The notes: generated by a model from the sequence alone, not told the origin. A stretch of DNA of 18,102 bases from Acidobacteriota bacterium (GCA_003224195.1 QHYP01000108.1:1-18102), one strand, 5' to 3'. Shown: positions 8,225 through 15,698, counted from the stretch's first letter. Numbers and translations are program-made.

Positions 8225-10423
8225 TTAGTCGCCGGCGACGGCGGCTTCGGTTTCCGGCTTCGGCGCTGCTGCACCGTTGCCGTTAGAGTGGCCGTTTCCG
8301 TTGCCATTCGCAGGGGCGATGGTGACCGGCTTGCCCGTGTTAGCAAAGTCAGCCGGCACCGCCTTCGCGATGTCCGACACGGTGCCGATCTGCACCACCG
8401 CTTGCTGAGGCTTCTTCAGCACCAGCTCTTCGTAGATGGCTCGAACCTTGGCCTGTTCCTCGAACGCCTTCTTCCGCCGGATGCGGTCTTCCTCGGCCGC
8501 CGTAAGCGGGATGTCGTGTTCGAGGTGGCGCACGCGCGCCGCGTCGTTGGCGTCAATCACCAGCGAGTGCTCGTAGGTCTCCAGATTCACCTTCTTGCCC
8601 TTCGCGTAGATCTCGTGCTTCCCGTGATTGCGGTACCACTCGGCCACGGTCGCATTTTTGTGCATGTTCTCGATGATCTTGCGCCAGCCGATGCCCGTGT
8701 TGTACGCGCAGAAGCTGATCTCGCCCTGTTGCGTCGCGTAGGGAATGATGCACATCTCCGTGCGCCGGAAGTCGTAGTTGAACAAATCCTGGAACCACAT
8801 CCCGGCGATGAACAGGAAGTTCCAGGGATCGCTCGCGCGCCGCTTCATGGCGTCCTCGTAGGTGCGCTCCGGCGACGTGCGGCCGTACTTCACCGTGGAC
8901 TTCTTCGTCAGCGCCCACGTCTTGTCGAACTTCTTGAATACGTCGTACAGAGTCAGTCCCTTCGGCCCCCGGAACGGCTTGTAATTCTTGAGCAGCGCCA
9001 GCGCCATCATGAAGTTTGAAAAGGCCTTTCCGCGCGCCGCGTCCGTGATCGCCGTCACATCTTTCACGAGCTGCGGCCCGTCAATGAAGCGCGGCACCGG
9101 CGCCCACTCCTTGGTCTCCTTGTTGATCATGATCGCCGTGCCCACGCCGCAGTTCGGGTGGCAGCCGCAGGAGAGCGCGCCCCACTGCGATTCCGGCCCG
9201 TGCACCAGGTCGGAAAAGCCCGCAAACGTGCTGATAAACGAGATCGGGAACCAGTCGCGCGTCGGCTCGATCTTGCCCACCTGCTGGCTGACGTCCCGCG
9301 CCAGGTGCGACAGCGTGTACCGCTGCCGCAGCCGGCGTTCCGGCGTGATGTCTTCGTCGCGCCCGGTAAACGACACCGGCTGGAAGCTCACAAACGCGAT
9401 CTTCTTCGGATTCTCCATCGCGAACTTCACGATGGCCCCCACCTGGTCGTTGTTCACGTTGTTGACGATCGTCACGACCAGCACGATCTCGATTCCCGCC
9501 TCATGCATGTTCTCGATCGCGCGCAGCTTCACGTCGAACAGGTTCCCCACCTGCCGGTGGCTGTTCGCATCGTTCCCGATGCCGTCAAACTGCAAATACG
9601 CGTACCGCAGCCCGGCCTCGAACGCCTTTCGGCTGAACTCCTTGCTCTTCGCGAACTCGATCCCGTTCGTCGCCGCCTGCACGCTGTTGTAACCGATCTT
9701 GCGCGCGTGGGCGACCGCGTCCAAGAAATACGGGCTCATCGTCGGCTCGCCGCCCGAAAACTGCACGCTCATCTGCCGCCGCGGCTTGATCTTCAGCGCG
9801 TTGTCCAGAATCTCCTGGACTTCCTCCCACGACAGCTCGTGTACGTACCCCACCTGGTTCGCGTCCATGAAGCAGGGGTCGCACATCATGTTGCAGCGGT
9901 TCGTCAGGTCCACGGTCAGCACCGATCCGCGCCCGTAACGCACCGTGCTTGAGCCGTGCTTGTGCAGATCCTCGTCGTTGTGTGCCGGAATGTCGCGTCC
10001 GGGGAAATTCTGTTCAATCCAATTCAGGAATTTCGAGTCCACCGCCATCATGTCTTCATAGTGGCCATGGATCGGGCAGTCCTTCACCATCCAGATTTGC
10101 CCGTCGCGCTCGATGATCTGCGCCTTGATCTCGCCGACCTTCTCGCTCATCAAGTCGCGCCAGTCTTTCTTCCCGTGAATAATGGCTTCGCGCGCTTCTT
10201 TCACGCAGTCCGGGCAGAGCGAATCGGTCTGCCGCGGCCAGCCGAGCGTCGGCTTCGTTTTTTCCCACGACTTCAGCAGCGGCTTATCCGACCACTTCGG
10301 CGTGAACGACGGATTCGGACGGTGCTTGTTGAAAAACTGGATCGTGTTGAACGTGACGTCGGCCAGCTTGCAGACCGCAGCGTCGACAGTCCTCAAGACG
10401 TGTGTGCGGAGCGTATTCGGCAT
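8225..10423 (-). CDS. Radical SAM enzyme of the tetraether / membrane-spanning lipid synthase (Tes/MSS-like) group
   Basis: A 732-residue radical SAM protein. An N-terminal metal-binding region has C70PDC73 after QTDSL and C116PIHGH, the layout of the archaeal Tes (MJ0619-like) group, where it holds a mononuclear metal. The radical SAM cluster motif is C177NMMC181DPC184, followed by the SAM-binding GGEP at 224-227. Further cysteines that could bind auxiliary clusters are at 419, 421 and 425 (SCGCHPNCG), 558 and 572. Tes joins phytanyl chains into tetraethers, and bacterial homologues called MSS have been linked to membrane-spanning diacids; Acidobacteriota make iso-diabolic acid. The C-terminal 30 residues are a low-complexity Asn-Gly tail. 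The ATG at 10423 has GAGGGG nine bases upstream. The gene stands alone, with a terminator after it. Radical SAM is certain; lipid coupling is inferred from overall pattern recall. Confidence 0.85.
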   Translation of the reverse strand: MPNTLRTHVLRTVDAAVCKLADVTFNTIQFFNKHRPNPSFTPKWSDKPLLKSWEKTKPTLGWPRQTDSLCPDCVKEAREAIIHGKKDWRDLMSEKVGEIKAQIIERDGQIWMVKDCPIHGHYEDMMAVDSKFLNWIEQNFPGRDIPAHNDEDLHKHGSSTVRYGRGSVLTVDLTNRCNMMCDPCFMDANQVGYVHELSWEEVQEILDNALKIKPRRQMSVQFSGGEPTMSPYFLDAVAHARKIGYNSVQAATNGIEFAKSKEFSRKAFEAGLRYAYLQFDGIGNDANSHRQVGNLFDVKLRAIENMHEAGIEIVLVVTIVNNVNNDQVGAIVKFAMENPKKIAFVSFQPVSFTGRDEDITPERRLRQRYTLSHLARDVSQQVGKIEPTRDWFPISFISTFAGFSDLVHGPESQWGALSCGCHPNCGVGTAIMINKETKEWAPVPRFIDGPQLVKDVTAITDAARGKAFSNFMMALALLKNYKPFRGPKGLTLYDVFKKFDKTWALTKKSTVKYGRTSPERTYEDAMKRRASDPWNFLFIAGMWFQDLFNYDFRRTEMCIIPYATQQGEISFCAYNTGIGWRKIIENMHKNATVAEWYRNHGKHEIYAKGKKVNLETYEHSLVIDANDAARVRHLEHDIPLTAAEEDRIRRKKAFEEQAKVRAIYEELVLKKPQQAVVQIGTVSDIAKAVPADFANTGKPVTIAPANGNGNGHSNGNGAAAPKPETEAAVAGD

Positions 10424-10819
10424 ACTCCTCTACCCCTCAGGTCAAAAATTTAACTTCCAGTTTGTTTATTGCAGGGCCCGAAGAGCCCCCCGGCCCTTGC
10501 GAAACATTACAACCCTACCACGCCCAAACTCACAGACCAATAAGTCTTTCCCCGCCTATAGTTTGCCCATTACCCTAGCCCAAATCTACCCCCTTGCATT
10601 AAGCGGTCATTTTGGGCGGTCGAATGGCAACTTTCCGCAGCGAATGGGCCAAACTAGGGGTACGAAAGGGGGGTTACTTCCTGACCGCATTCGAGCCATT
10701 TTCCCGCATTTGCTTCCTTCGGAAGTGTCTTCGGCGCCTGTGTAAGGGCGAACTTTAGCTTCCCATATTCATCCGCTGCCCTCTCCGCGTTTCGCGGTGG
10801 TGATAACATTCCATCAGGG
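10424..10819. other. 396-bp divergent intergenic region between the radical SAM and UbiE-like genes
   Basis: No credible gene. It holds a possible minus-strand promoter, a leader hairpin near the radical SAM start (AGGGCC 10473-10478 with GGCCCT 10492-10497), a 5-bp hairpin CTTCC/GGAAG at 10713-10725, and an imperfect long-range inverted repeat of TAGTTTG(G)CCCATT at 10559-10571 and 10643-10656. Related GCCCAAACT-like words occur at 10522, 10578 and 10648. Divergent placement and repeated words suggest a regulatory region. Confidence 0.5.
10555..10583 (-). promoter_or_regulatory. Possible promoter of the radical SAM gene
   Basis: On the minus strand TTGGGC (10583-10578) and TATAGG (10560-10555) are 17 bases apart, matching three and four consensus positions. 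Transcription would start about 10548, giving a leader of about 125 bases that includes the hairpin at 10473-10497. This is a modest match. Confidence 0.3.
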
Positions 10820-11515
10820 ATGAAATCACCCGCCCAACGGTGCGATTCGCGCTTGATGCGCGAGATGTTCACCGCCATCGCCCCGCGCTACGACTTCATC
10901 ACACGCGCATTCTCCTACGGCATGGACCGCCGCTGGAAGGAGCTCGGCGTCGCGGGCGCTCCGCTTCCCGAGGACGCCGTCGTACTCGATCTGGCCAGCG
11001 GCACGGGTGATTTTTCCCGCCTCGTGCTCCGCCGCCTCCCGCGCGCAAGAGCTGTAGCGGCCGACGTCACTGAGCGAATGTTGCATCTGGCGCGAAGCCG
11101 CGGCCTCGCGGAAGCGGTCTGCGCCGACGCCTCCGCTTTGCCTTTCGCCGACCGTTCGTTCGACGCCGTCTTCATCGGCTACGGCCTGCGCAATTTCCCC
11201 AAGCTCGACGCCGCGCTGCGCGAGGTCGAGCGCGTCACGCGCCCCGGCGGTCTCCTCGTCAGCCTCGATTTCTTTCTCCCCGCGCACCGCATCTTGCGCC
11301 GTCTTTATCTGGTCACTTTGTACGCGCAGGGTGCGTTCTGGGGTCTGTTGCTCCATGGACGCCCGGACATGTACACTTACATTCCAAATTCGCTGCGCTC
11401 CTGGATCTCGCTCGACGATTTTTCCTCGCTCCTCCGGCGCATGGGCTACGCGCGCGTGGACGCTCGCCCCTTCGTCTTCGGCGGTATCGCCCTCCACTGG
11501 GCCATTAAGTCCTGA
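10820..11515 (+). CDS. UbiE/MenG-like class I SAM methyltransferase
   Basis: A 231-residue cytoplasmic methyltransferase resembling demethylmenaquinone methyltransferase (MenG/UbiE), which C-methylates the quinone ring in the last step of menaquinone synthesis. Family landmarks are MFTAIAPRYDFITR (16-29), the SAM-binding motif I VLDLASGTGDF (55-65), acidic DVTERML (82-88), DASALPFADRSFDAV (103-117), GYGLRNF (120-126) and RVTRPGG (138-144). The C-terminal YIPNSL and GGIALHWA blocks also fit UbiE. Length is normal. The ATG at 10820 has AGGG directly before it, too close for a good ribosome site; an ATG at 10856 is possible but has none and would trim the conserved start. A related methyltransferase acting on another lipid cannot be excluded. 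Confidence 0.85.
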   Translation: MKSPAQRCDSRLMREMFTAIAPRYDFITRAFSYGMDRRWKELGVAGAPLPEDAVVLDLASGTGDFSRLVLRRLPRARAVAADVTERMLHLARSRGLAEAVCADASALPFADRSFDAVFIGYGLRNFPKLDAALREVERVTRPGGLLVSLDFFLPAHRILRRLYLVTLYAQGAFWGLLLHGRPDMYTYIPNSLRSWISLDDFSSLLRRMGYARVDARPFVFGGIALHWAIKS

Positions 11516-11635
11516 CCTATTGCCCAGGTAACGCCGGTGTCTTGCCGCTGCTTTTCTCTCTGTTGGGGCGCGGAACCGCTGGCGCTTAAAACGTCCTCAG
11601 GGAAACTAGCGTTGCGAGATTCTTGCGCGGCGGAC

Positions 11636-11690
11636 CCGCCAAGCGTAGACGAAGAGATTCGCAACGCAGACCTCCCCGCCGCTAAGCAGC
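11636..11690 (-). pseudogene. Remnant of a DUF2784 gene (C-terminal tail only)
   Basis: Minus-strand translation gives VCVANLFVYAWRVRRAR, matching VCAANLIVYAWRFRWAK at the end of the DUF2784 protein at 17149-17508. At DNA level 11636-11672 agrees with 17170-17206 at 33 of 37 positions without gaps. An in-frame stop lies about 20 codons upstream (near 11706), so this is a decayed fragment, not a gene. It lies in the 275-bp gap between the methyltransferase and the exported hypothetical protein; no other content was recognised there. Confidence 0.75.
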
Positions 11691-11790
11691 CGACCCCGCG
11701 CGATCTAACACACTTATTTCGGGCCGTCGATGGGGAGCCGCTCATTCTCTGTTCTTGGGCATATTCAACGGTCTCTGGTAACCTTTCGGT

Positions 11791-12342
11791 ATGAAGACCA
11801 CATCCGTACTTTTGGCATCAGTTTTGTTGGCTCTATTTGCCAAAACCGAAGGACTTCAGACTGACAGACCGACAAATCCCCAAAAGCTCGTGCCGCCCTC
11901 CGCTTACCGCAACGTCCCCGGCAACATTCGCGCTAAGCTTCAAAAACACGGTTGTTACGTCCCCGAGACACAGGCATTGGAGACAGTACCAATCAACATG
12001 GTTTCAGGCAATTTTGCCGGCAAAAACCAGCTGGATTGGGCGGCCATTTGTGTCATTGGTGATCGCCCCCAAATCCTTATATTGTGGGGCAATAGATCGC
12101 CTGCGTGTTCTTCGGAAATTCATTCGGGCTGGCCGCTCAAAGACAAGTTCTCCGAGGAACCGGCAGGAGGCATCTTCCTCCGTAAGGCCACCCCACAAAG
12201 GATTCTGAATTATCGGCGAGCATTCCCCGCGGGGCGCGAAACTCCTGTCACCCATGACGGTTTGGAGGTTGGAAACGAGCAGGCTTCTCTGATTTTCTAT
12301 TGTGATTCCGGTAAGTGGCTGGAATTAAGAGGCAATGATTAG
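11791..12342 (+). CDS. Exported hypothetical protein
   Basis: A 183-residue protein with an N-terminal signal peptide (hydrophobic core about 4-18). No named family is recognised. The central part, with a GNFAGKNQLDWAAICV block (about 73-88) and an ILILWGN strand, resembles acidobacterial exported proteins that pair a (S)GxFxGxxQxDWA motif with a single beta-rich domain, an impression from memory. Cysteines at about 55, 87, 106 and 170 could form disulfides after export. The Shine-Dalgarno is poor, so the start rests on the signal peptide placement. It is followed by a hairpin shared with the convergent gene at 12388. Local GC content is lower than in the first half of the window. Confidence 0.7.
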   Translation: MKTTSVLLASVLLALFAKTEGLQTDRPTNPQKLVPPSAYRNVPGNIRAKLQKHGCYVPETQALETVPINMVSGNFAGKNQLDWAAICVIGDRPQILILWGNRSPACSSEIHSGWPLKDKFSEEPAGGIFLRKATPQRILNYRRAFPAGRETPVTHDGLEVGNEQASLIFYCDSGKWLELRGND

Positions 12343-12343
12343 T

Positions 12344-12372
12344 GGAGCGGGCCAAAGTGTGTGACCCGCTCC
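12344..12372. terminator. Terminator-like hairpin between convergent genes
   Basis: A perfect 8-bp stem GGAGCGGG/CCCGCTCC with a 13-base loop begins one base after the stop codon of the exported hypothetical gene and ends 15 bases before the stop of the convergent gene at 12388. Its position suits a bidirectional terminator, but neither side has a strong T tract. Confidence 0.5.
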
Positions 12373-12387
12373 CTTGTATGTCCGGAA

Positions 12388-13326
12388 TCAGAGTTGGCAG
12401 TTGACCGTTTGGATAGCTTCCGAACCCCGTATCGGCGTTCCAGCTTGCGTTTTGCCTCTCAAAAGCAGGGACGTGTCCGTGCACTGAACTCCAATCTGTT
12501 GGCTCGGGAAATGGACCACCAAGTCTGGAAAACCATCGTTATTGACGTCCTCCAATTCTGCCTTTCCCACCACAGCAGCGTTACCCGGGCCCAAAACAGT
12601 AGCGTTACCCGGGCCCAGGAAGAGCGACGAAACACCGACCGTGCTGGCATCGAAAGTACTCGATCCAAGAATGGCCACGGGCGTTACACCCTTTTCGCCA
12701 GGGTTTATGGGCACCGGCGCCGCGGCTGGCGGCTTGATTGAGATGTTGACAGAAATAAAATTTACAGGTCCCAACGTGCTTCCGGTTACTCCTCGTTGCA
12801 GAAATGAACCTTTCAAGCCGCACACCGTACTAAACTGTTCAGCATCAGCCTCACTGGCCTGTGGTGGCACCGGCGAATAGCCATGCACGAAGTACTTGAC
12901 TGGGCCAGGCGGCTTCTGGCTTGCGAAAATGAACCCGGTCATGCGGCTCCCCGGCTTTACCGGAAATGCGGACGGCGGAACCTGACCCTGATCCTGGACT
13001 CCAGGCGGGAAATCGGCTGCTACGTCAGCAGACCAGCGCACGGTTGAGCCCGTGAACATCAATCCGTGATCCCAGCCTTGAGGGTCGCTGATGTTGGTAA
13101 TCGAGCCCTCAAAAGCCACGGCAAAAGACACGATATCCTGCACGCTACCGGGATCACTCGCCAGAGTATATGTGTACGTGTAAAGCTGCGTTGTCGGATC
13201 GAGCGACGCGTTGGCCGTGACGTTGACGGACACCTGGTTCGGCGGAGGCGGGCAGGTCGTCTGCGCCCATACGCTCGAAAGAGAACAAAGCATCAATGTG
13301 CTGAGTAGAATCGACATGCGTTTCAT
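12388..13326 (-). CDS. Exported protein with EF-hand/dockerin-like calcium motif
   Basis: A 312-residue secreted protein. A signal peptide (cleavage near VWA-Q, residue 21) follows the ATG at 13326, which has GGAG six bases upstream. Residues about 30-190 form a Ser/Thr/Pro-rich beta-type domain without a recognised family. Residues about 195-310 match a domain often found at the end of secreted bacterial proteins: INPGEKGVTPVAILGS, then D260VNNDG, an EF-hand/dockerin-type calcium loop, then a PDLVVHF strand and a final ILLRGKTxxGTPIxG-like block. An in-frame 8-residue duplication (LGPGNATV, LGPGNAAV) lies at 238-253. It is 13 bases downstream of the frameshifted gene in the same direction, so the two are probably co-transcribed. 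Adhesin or extracellular binding function is only a guess. Confidence 0.8.
   Translation of the reverse strand: MKRMSILLSTLMLCSLSSVWAQTTCPPPPNQVSVNVTANASLDPTTQLYTYTYTLASDPGSVQDIVSFAVAFEGSITNISDPQGWDHGLMFTGSTVRWSADVAADFPPGVQDQGQVPPSAFPVKPGSRMTGFIFASQKPPGPVKYFVHGYSPVPPQASEADAEQFSTVCGLKGSFLQRGVTGSTLGPVNFISVNISIKPPAAAPVPINPGEKGVTPVAILGSSTFDASTVGVSSLFLGPGNATVLGPGNAAVVGKAELEDVNNDGFPDLVVHFPSQQIGVQCTDTSLLLRGKTQAGTPIRGSEAIQTVNCQL
12577..12617. repeat. 24-bp tandem duplication inside the calcium-motif protein gene
   Basis: AGCGTTACCCGGGCCCA occurs at 12577-12593 and again at 12601-12617, a period of 24 bases, so the reading frame is kept and eight residues are repeated. Confidence 0.85.
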
Positions 13327-13339
13327 CTATGTCTCCTAT

Positions 13340-14325
13340 TCAAATAAGACTGACCAGATGCCAGTGATTAGAAGTGGGATCAGCCAAGTCTTCGCCTGAT
13401 ACGGGGTCGTCCATGAGTGCATTGATTACCGCGTCATGCAGCATGATTCTGAATTTCGAGTCAATAAAAAAGGTTGGATTCGTAATCCTCATATCGGCCT
13501 CCACTCCGACGCGATGGTCATGGTGCGGCGGGCCCCAGTTGCCGGCAAAATCGAATAAACCCCCGGCCTGCAAGCTCAGAGCATCGATGTTTGGAGCCGG
13601 CCGTTGGACCGTGGTAAAGCATTGGAGGGCGGTAATCGGATCGGGACTCGTCTTGATACATTGAGCGATCAATCGAAGGCGAAAGTCGGTCGCCATAAAT
13701 TGCAGTTGCGCTGAGAATGTCGGAGTCGTGTAGATGTTGTTGTTGTCATGAAGACTCGACGTAGGATCTATGGTGAGTAGGCCCCCCGCCAGGCTTGTTG
13801 GATTCCCGATCAGGCCGTCAATTTCTACTCCGATCGTTGCCTGAATGGGAAAGATTGGAATCCCATTGAGGTCTGTGCCTGTGAGTGTAACATCCGTGAT
13901 GCCGGACGCATCCGGCGCCGTATAACGAATTTCAGAGGATTATTTGGGTCGGTCGTGGTTTGTCCTGTTGAATGGTCAAGTGTGCCGTCGGGACGGCCGG
14001 CGGTGTGGACATGGCCGCCGCTTCCTTCTTCGACATGGATTGCCAGTTGTACGTTGCAGACCAGAAGATTCAGTGTAAACGGATCGAAGCAGAACACGAA
14101 CAGGTCCATCTTCGAATCGCCGAGCAAGGGAACGCCGGGCCTGTCATCGGTGTTATGGAAGCTGGGCGGCATCACAAAATCAGCGTTGAAGATTCCTGGA
14201 TCCGGGGCTGGTTTGGGGGAGAAAGTTGGAGCGCGACTTAGCACAGCTTGCATTTGCGCTGACGAGGTTGCAGTGAAGAGGAATGCTGCCAACACTGTAA
14301 CCAGCAAGGCCGCAATTCTATTCAT
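13340..14325 (-). pseudogene. Exported protein gene with one frameshift; C-terminal LAS-metallopeptidase-like motifs
   Basis: Two adjacent minus-strand frames read as one protein. The first starts at the ATG at 14325 (GGAG six bases upstream) with a signal peptide (MNRIAALL to SSAQ) and runs in sensible sequence to DPNNPL near 13935. The second opens at once in another frame (EIRYTAPDASG) and continues to the stop at 13340. Adding one base makes 987 bases, a whole number of codons (328 residues), so a single-base deletion at about 13920-13940 explains it. The C-terminal part has GPPHHDHRVGVEAD, where H-x2-G-x3-D matches the spacing of the zinc site of LAS peptidases (VanX, M15/M74), and a later NHWHL resembling their third ligand motif. 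No family was recognised for the N-terminal part. It is a true pseudogene, a phase-variable gene or a sequencing error. Confidence 0.7.
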
Positions 14326-14710
14326 CATGATCTCCTGATTTCGATTTGATCTGCTAAGAAGACGTGAAATGCAAATCAAATAAGATCTACTTGGTCCGTC
14401 TGGGACAGCACGTTGTACTTCTGTGGAAAGGCCCCAGTGAGGAATATATCGCGCGGATTATGACAAGATGATTGCTATCGGTCAAGGAAAATATGAATAT
14501 CTTCGATGGCTTCATTCCCGCAATGGAATGAAGTTATTTGAGCGAAGCTAGGCTCCTTCAGTTTCTTGACCAACGCCCGGTTACACCACAACTTTCTCGC
14601 CTCATCTCCAAGGTTTGCCTTTCCTCCTCGCCAGCCCTTCCCCGCTTCGCCAAGCCGGAGTAGAATGCAGCCGTCGCTGCTCCCCGCGGCGCGCTTGAGG
14701 AGGTCCTTCC
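14326..14710. other. 385-bp intergenic region upstream of the frameshifted gene and the PilZ gene
   Basis: No credible coding sequence. It is AT-richer than its surroundings in the first half. It contains the perfect inverted repeat at 14510-14533 and a TAGAAT -10-like word at 14661-14666 before the PilZ gene, without a matching -35. A similar TAGAATGCA word precedes the serine hydrolase at 1849. Confidence 0.5.
14510..14533 (+). repeat. Perfect 9-bp inverted repeat (hairpin)
   Basis: CTTCATTCC (14510-14518) and GGAATGAAG (14525-14533) are separated by CGCAAT; two G-T pairs can extend the stem. TTATTTG follows on the plus strand, so it may terminate plus-strand transcription, but no gene precedes it on that strand; an operator role is equally possible. 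Confidence 0.45.
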
Positions 14711-15055
14711 ATGGATCAAGCTGACCACTTTGCGACTACACCGAATGACGTTCGCCGTTCACCCCGGTTTCCGTTTTTCGCCGACGCCAGGATCACCGAA
14801 GCCGAAACGCGCTCGAACATGACCGCTCGCACCAGCGAGCTCTGCCGCCACGGTTGCTATATGGACATGATGAATCCTTTCCTGCTCGGCACTCCGCTCC
14901 GGATTCGCATCGTCCACCACGGTCAATCTCTGGACGCCGCTGTCCGGGTTGTCCACTCCCAGCCCAACATCGGCATGGGCATCTGCTTCGACGAAGTGGA
15001 CCCCGCGCACGCCGGAATTCTCGAGGGGTGGCTCTCCGAACTCCAAGCCGCCTAA
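14711..15055 (+). CDS. PilZ-domain protein
   Basis: A 114-residue single PilZ domain, a cyclic-di-GMP receptor fold. GGAGG lies seven bases before the ATG at 14711. The N-terminal RxxxR motif is present (R15RSPR19). The second motif, normally [DN]xSxxG, reads ELCRHG here (about 43-48): Glu replaces Asp/Asn and Cys replaces Ser. Typical PilZ strands follow: the GCYMDMMNPF turn, LRIRIVHHGQSL, AVRVVHSQPNIGMGICF. The fold call is good; cyclic-di-GMP binding is less certain because of the altered motif. It stands alone between two non-coding stretches; a strong terminator lies 146 bases downstream. Confidence 0.85.
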   Translation: MDQADHFATTPNDVRRSPRFPFFADARITEAETRSNMTARTSELCRHGCYMDMMNPFLLGTPLRIRIVHHGQSLDAAVRVVHSQPNIGMGICFDEVDPAHAGILEGWLSELQAA

Positions 15056-15200
15056 TCTTTTCCGCACTGCCGGCGATGTTACGGCTTATCTGTGCGCGGG
15101 GGCTGTCACTTTCGCTAGAAATTTCTTGACGGTAGTGACTTCAGGAAGATCAGGATCAGGCGGGTGGCAGGCCCTTAACTGCTTGGCACGATGCGAGTGC

Positions 15201-15240
15201 CGCATGCTTCACTCTTTGAAGCGTGCGGGTTTTAGCTTTT
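15201..15240 (+). terminator. Rho-independent terminator
   Basis: CGCATGCTTCA (15201-15211) pairs with TGAAGCGTGCG (15217-15227), an 11-bp stem with one G-U pair and a five-base loop, followed by GGTTTTAGCTTTT. It is the only terminator downstream of the PilZ gene. Confidence 0.75.
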
Positions 15241-15380
15241 GTGATTGAAGCGCAAGCGCAATGATCGGAATCTCCCGCCAACTTCTTTCAGCAATTCTCT
15301 GCTTTCAATAGATGTCCCGACTTTTTGCGCCCACGACATTCGGCATCCTACTATGGCGCGAGCGGGCAGATTCACCGCAG

Positions 15381-15461
15381 CACGTCGGGTAAAGTTATGT
15401 CGTCTGCGCCCTTGGCCTCGTCGCGTTCCGTGCCGCCTGTCCGGGAAGGGGCCGTGGCGCC
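15381..15461 (-). pseudogene. Remnant of a PspC gene tail, with the empty insertion site of the miniature element
   Basis: Minus-strand translation ends in a Pro/Ala/Arg/Gln-rich tail QAARNATRPRAQTT then TAA, matching the PspC-protein tail QTAQNAARPTAQTT. At DNA level 15410-15461 matches 16667-16718 at about 42 of 52 positions, and the sequence beyond the stop (15381-15397) matches 16529-16545 at 15 of 17. The match to the other copy is contiguous here but interrupted there by the miniature element. No upstream part of the gene survives. Confidence 0.8.
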
Positions 15462-15698
15462 GCAATTTGGACCAGTAGTCTGATAGCGGAAGCTTTCTAG
15501 CATCGCTTTGACGCTGCGATCACGTATTCTTGCCCTTCTGCCGCCGCCCAGGTCGTGCTCCCTACTCTGTCATTGCGACCGGAGAACCAGCATTTGTGGC
15601 GGCTCGGAGTGGAGGAACCCTGGCTTGATCGCTCCCTCGATGACATCCGCCGAGCGCAATCCCCCCTGCTTCAGCAGTCCCGCCTTGCTTTGAGGATT

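Noticed and set aside
8210..9952. Two long plus-strand frames (8210-9019 and 9158-9952)
   Set aside because: Antisense to the radical SAM gene, whose motifs are unambiguous.
10797..10809. TGATAACAT as an extended -10 promoter for the UbiE-like gene
   Set aside because: The -35 region does not fit and the transcript would start only about four bases before the ATG; possible but too weak to list.
11537..11794. An 85-codon plus-strand frame between the methyltransferase and the exported protein
   Set aside because: No ribosome site or protein-like pattern, and it runs antisense over the DUF2784 remnant.
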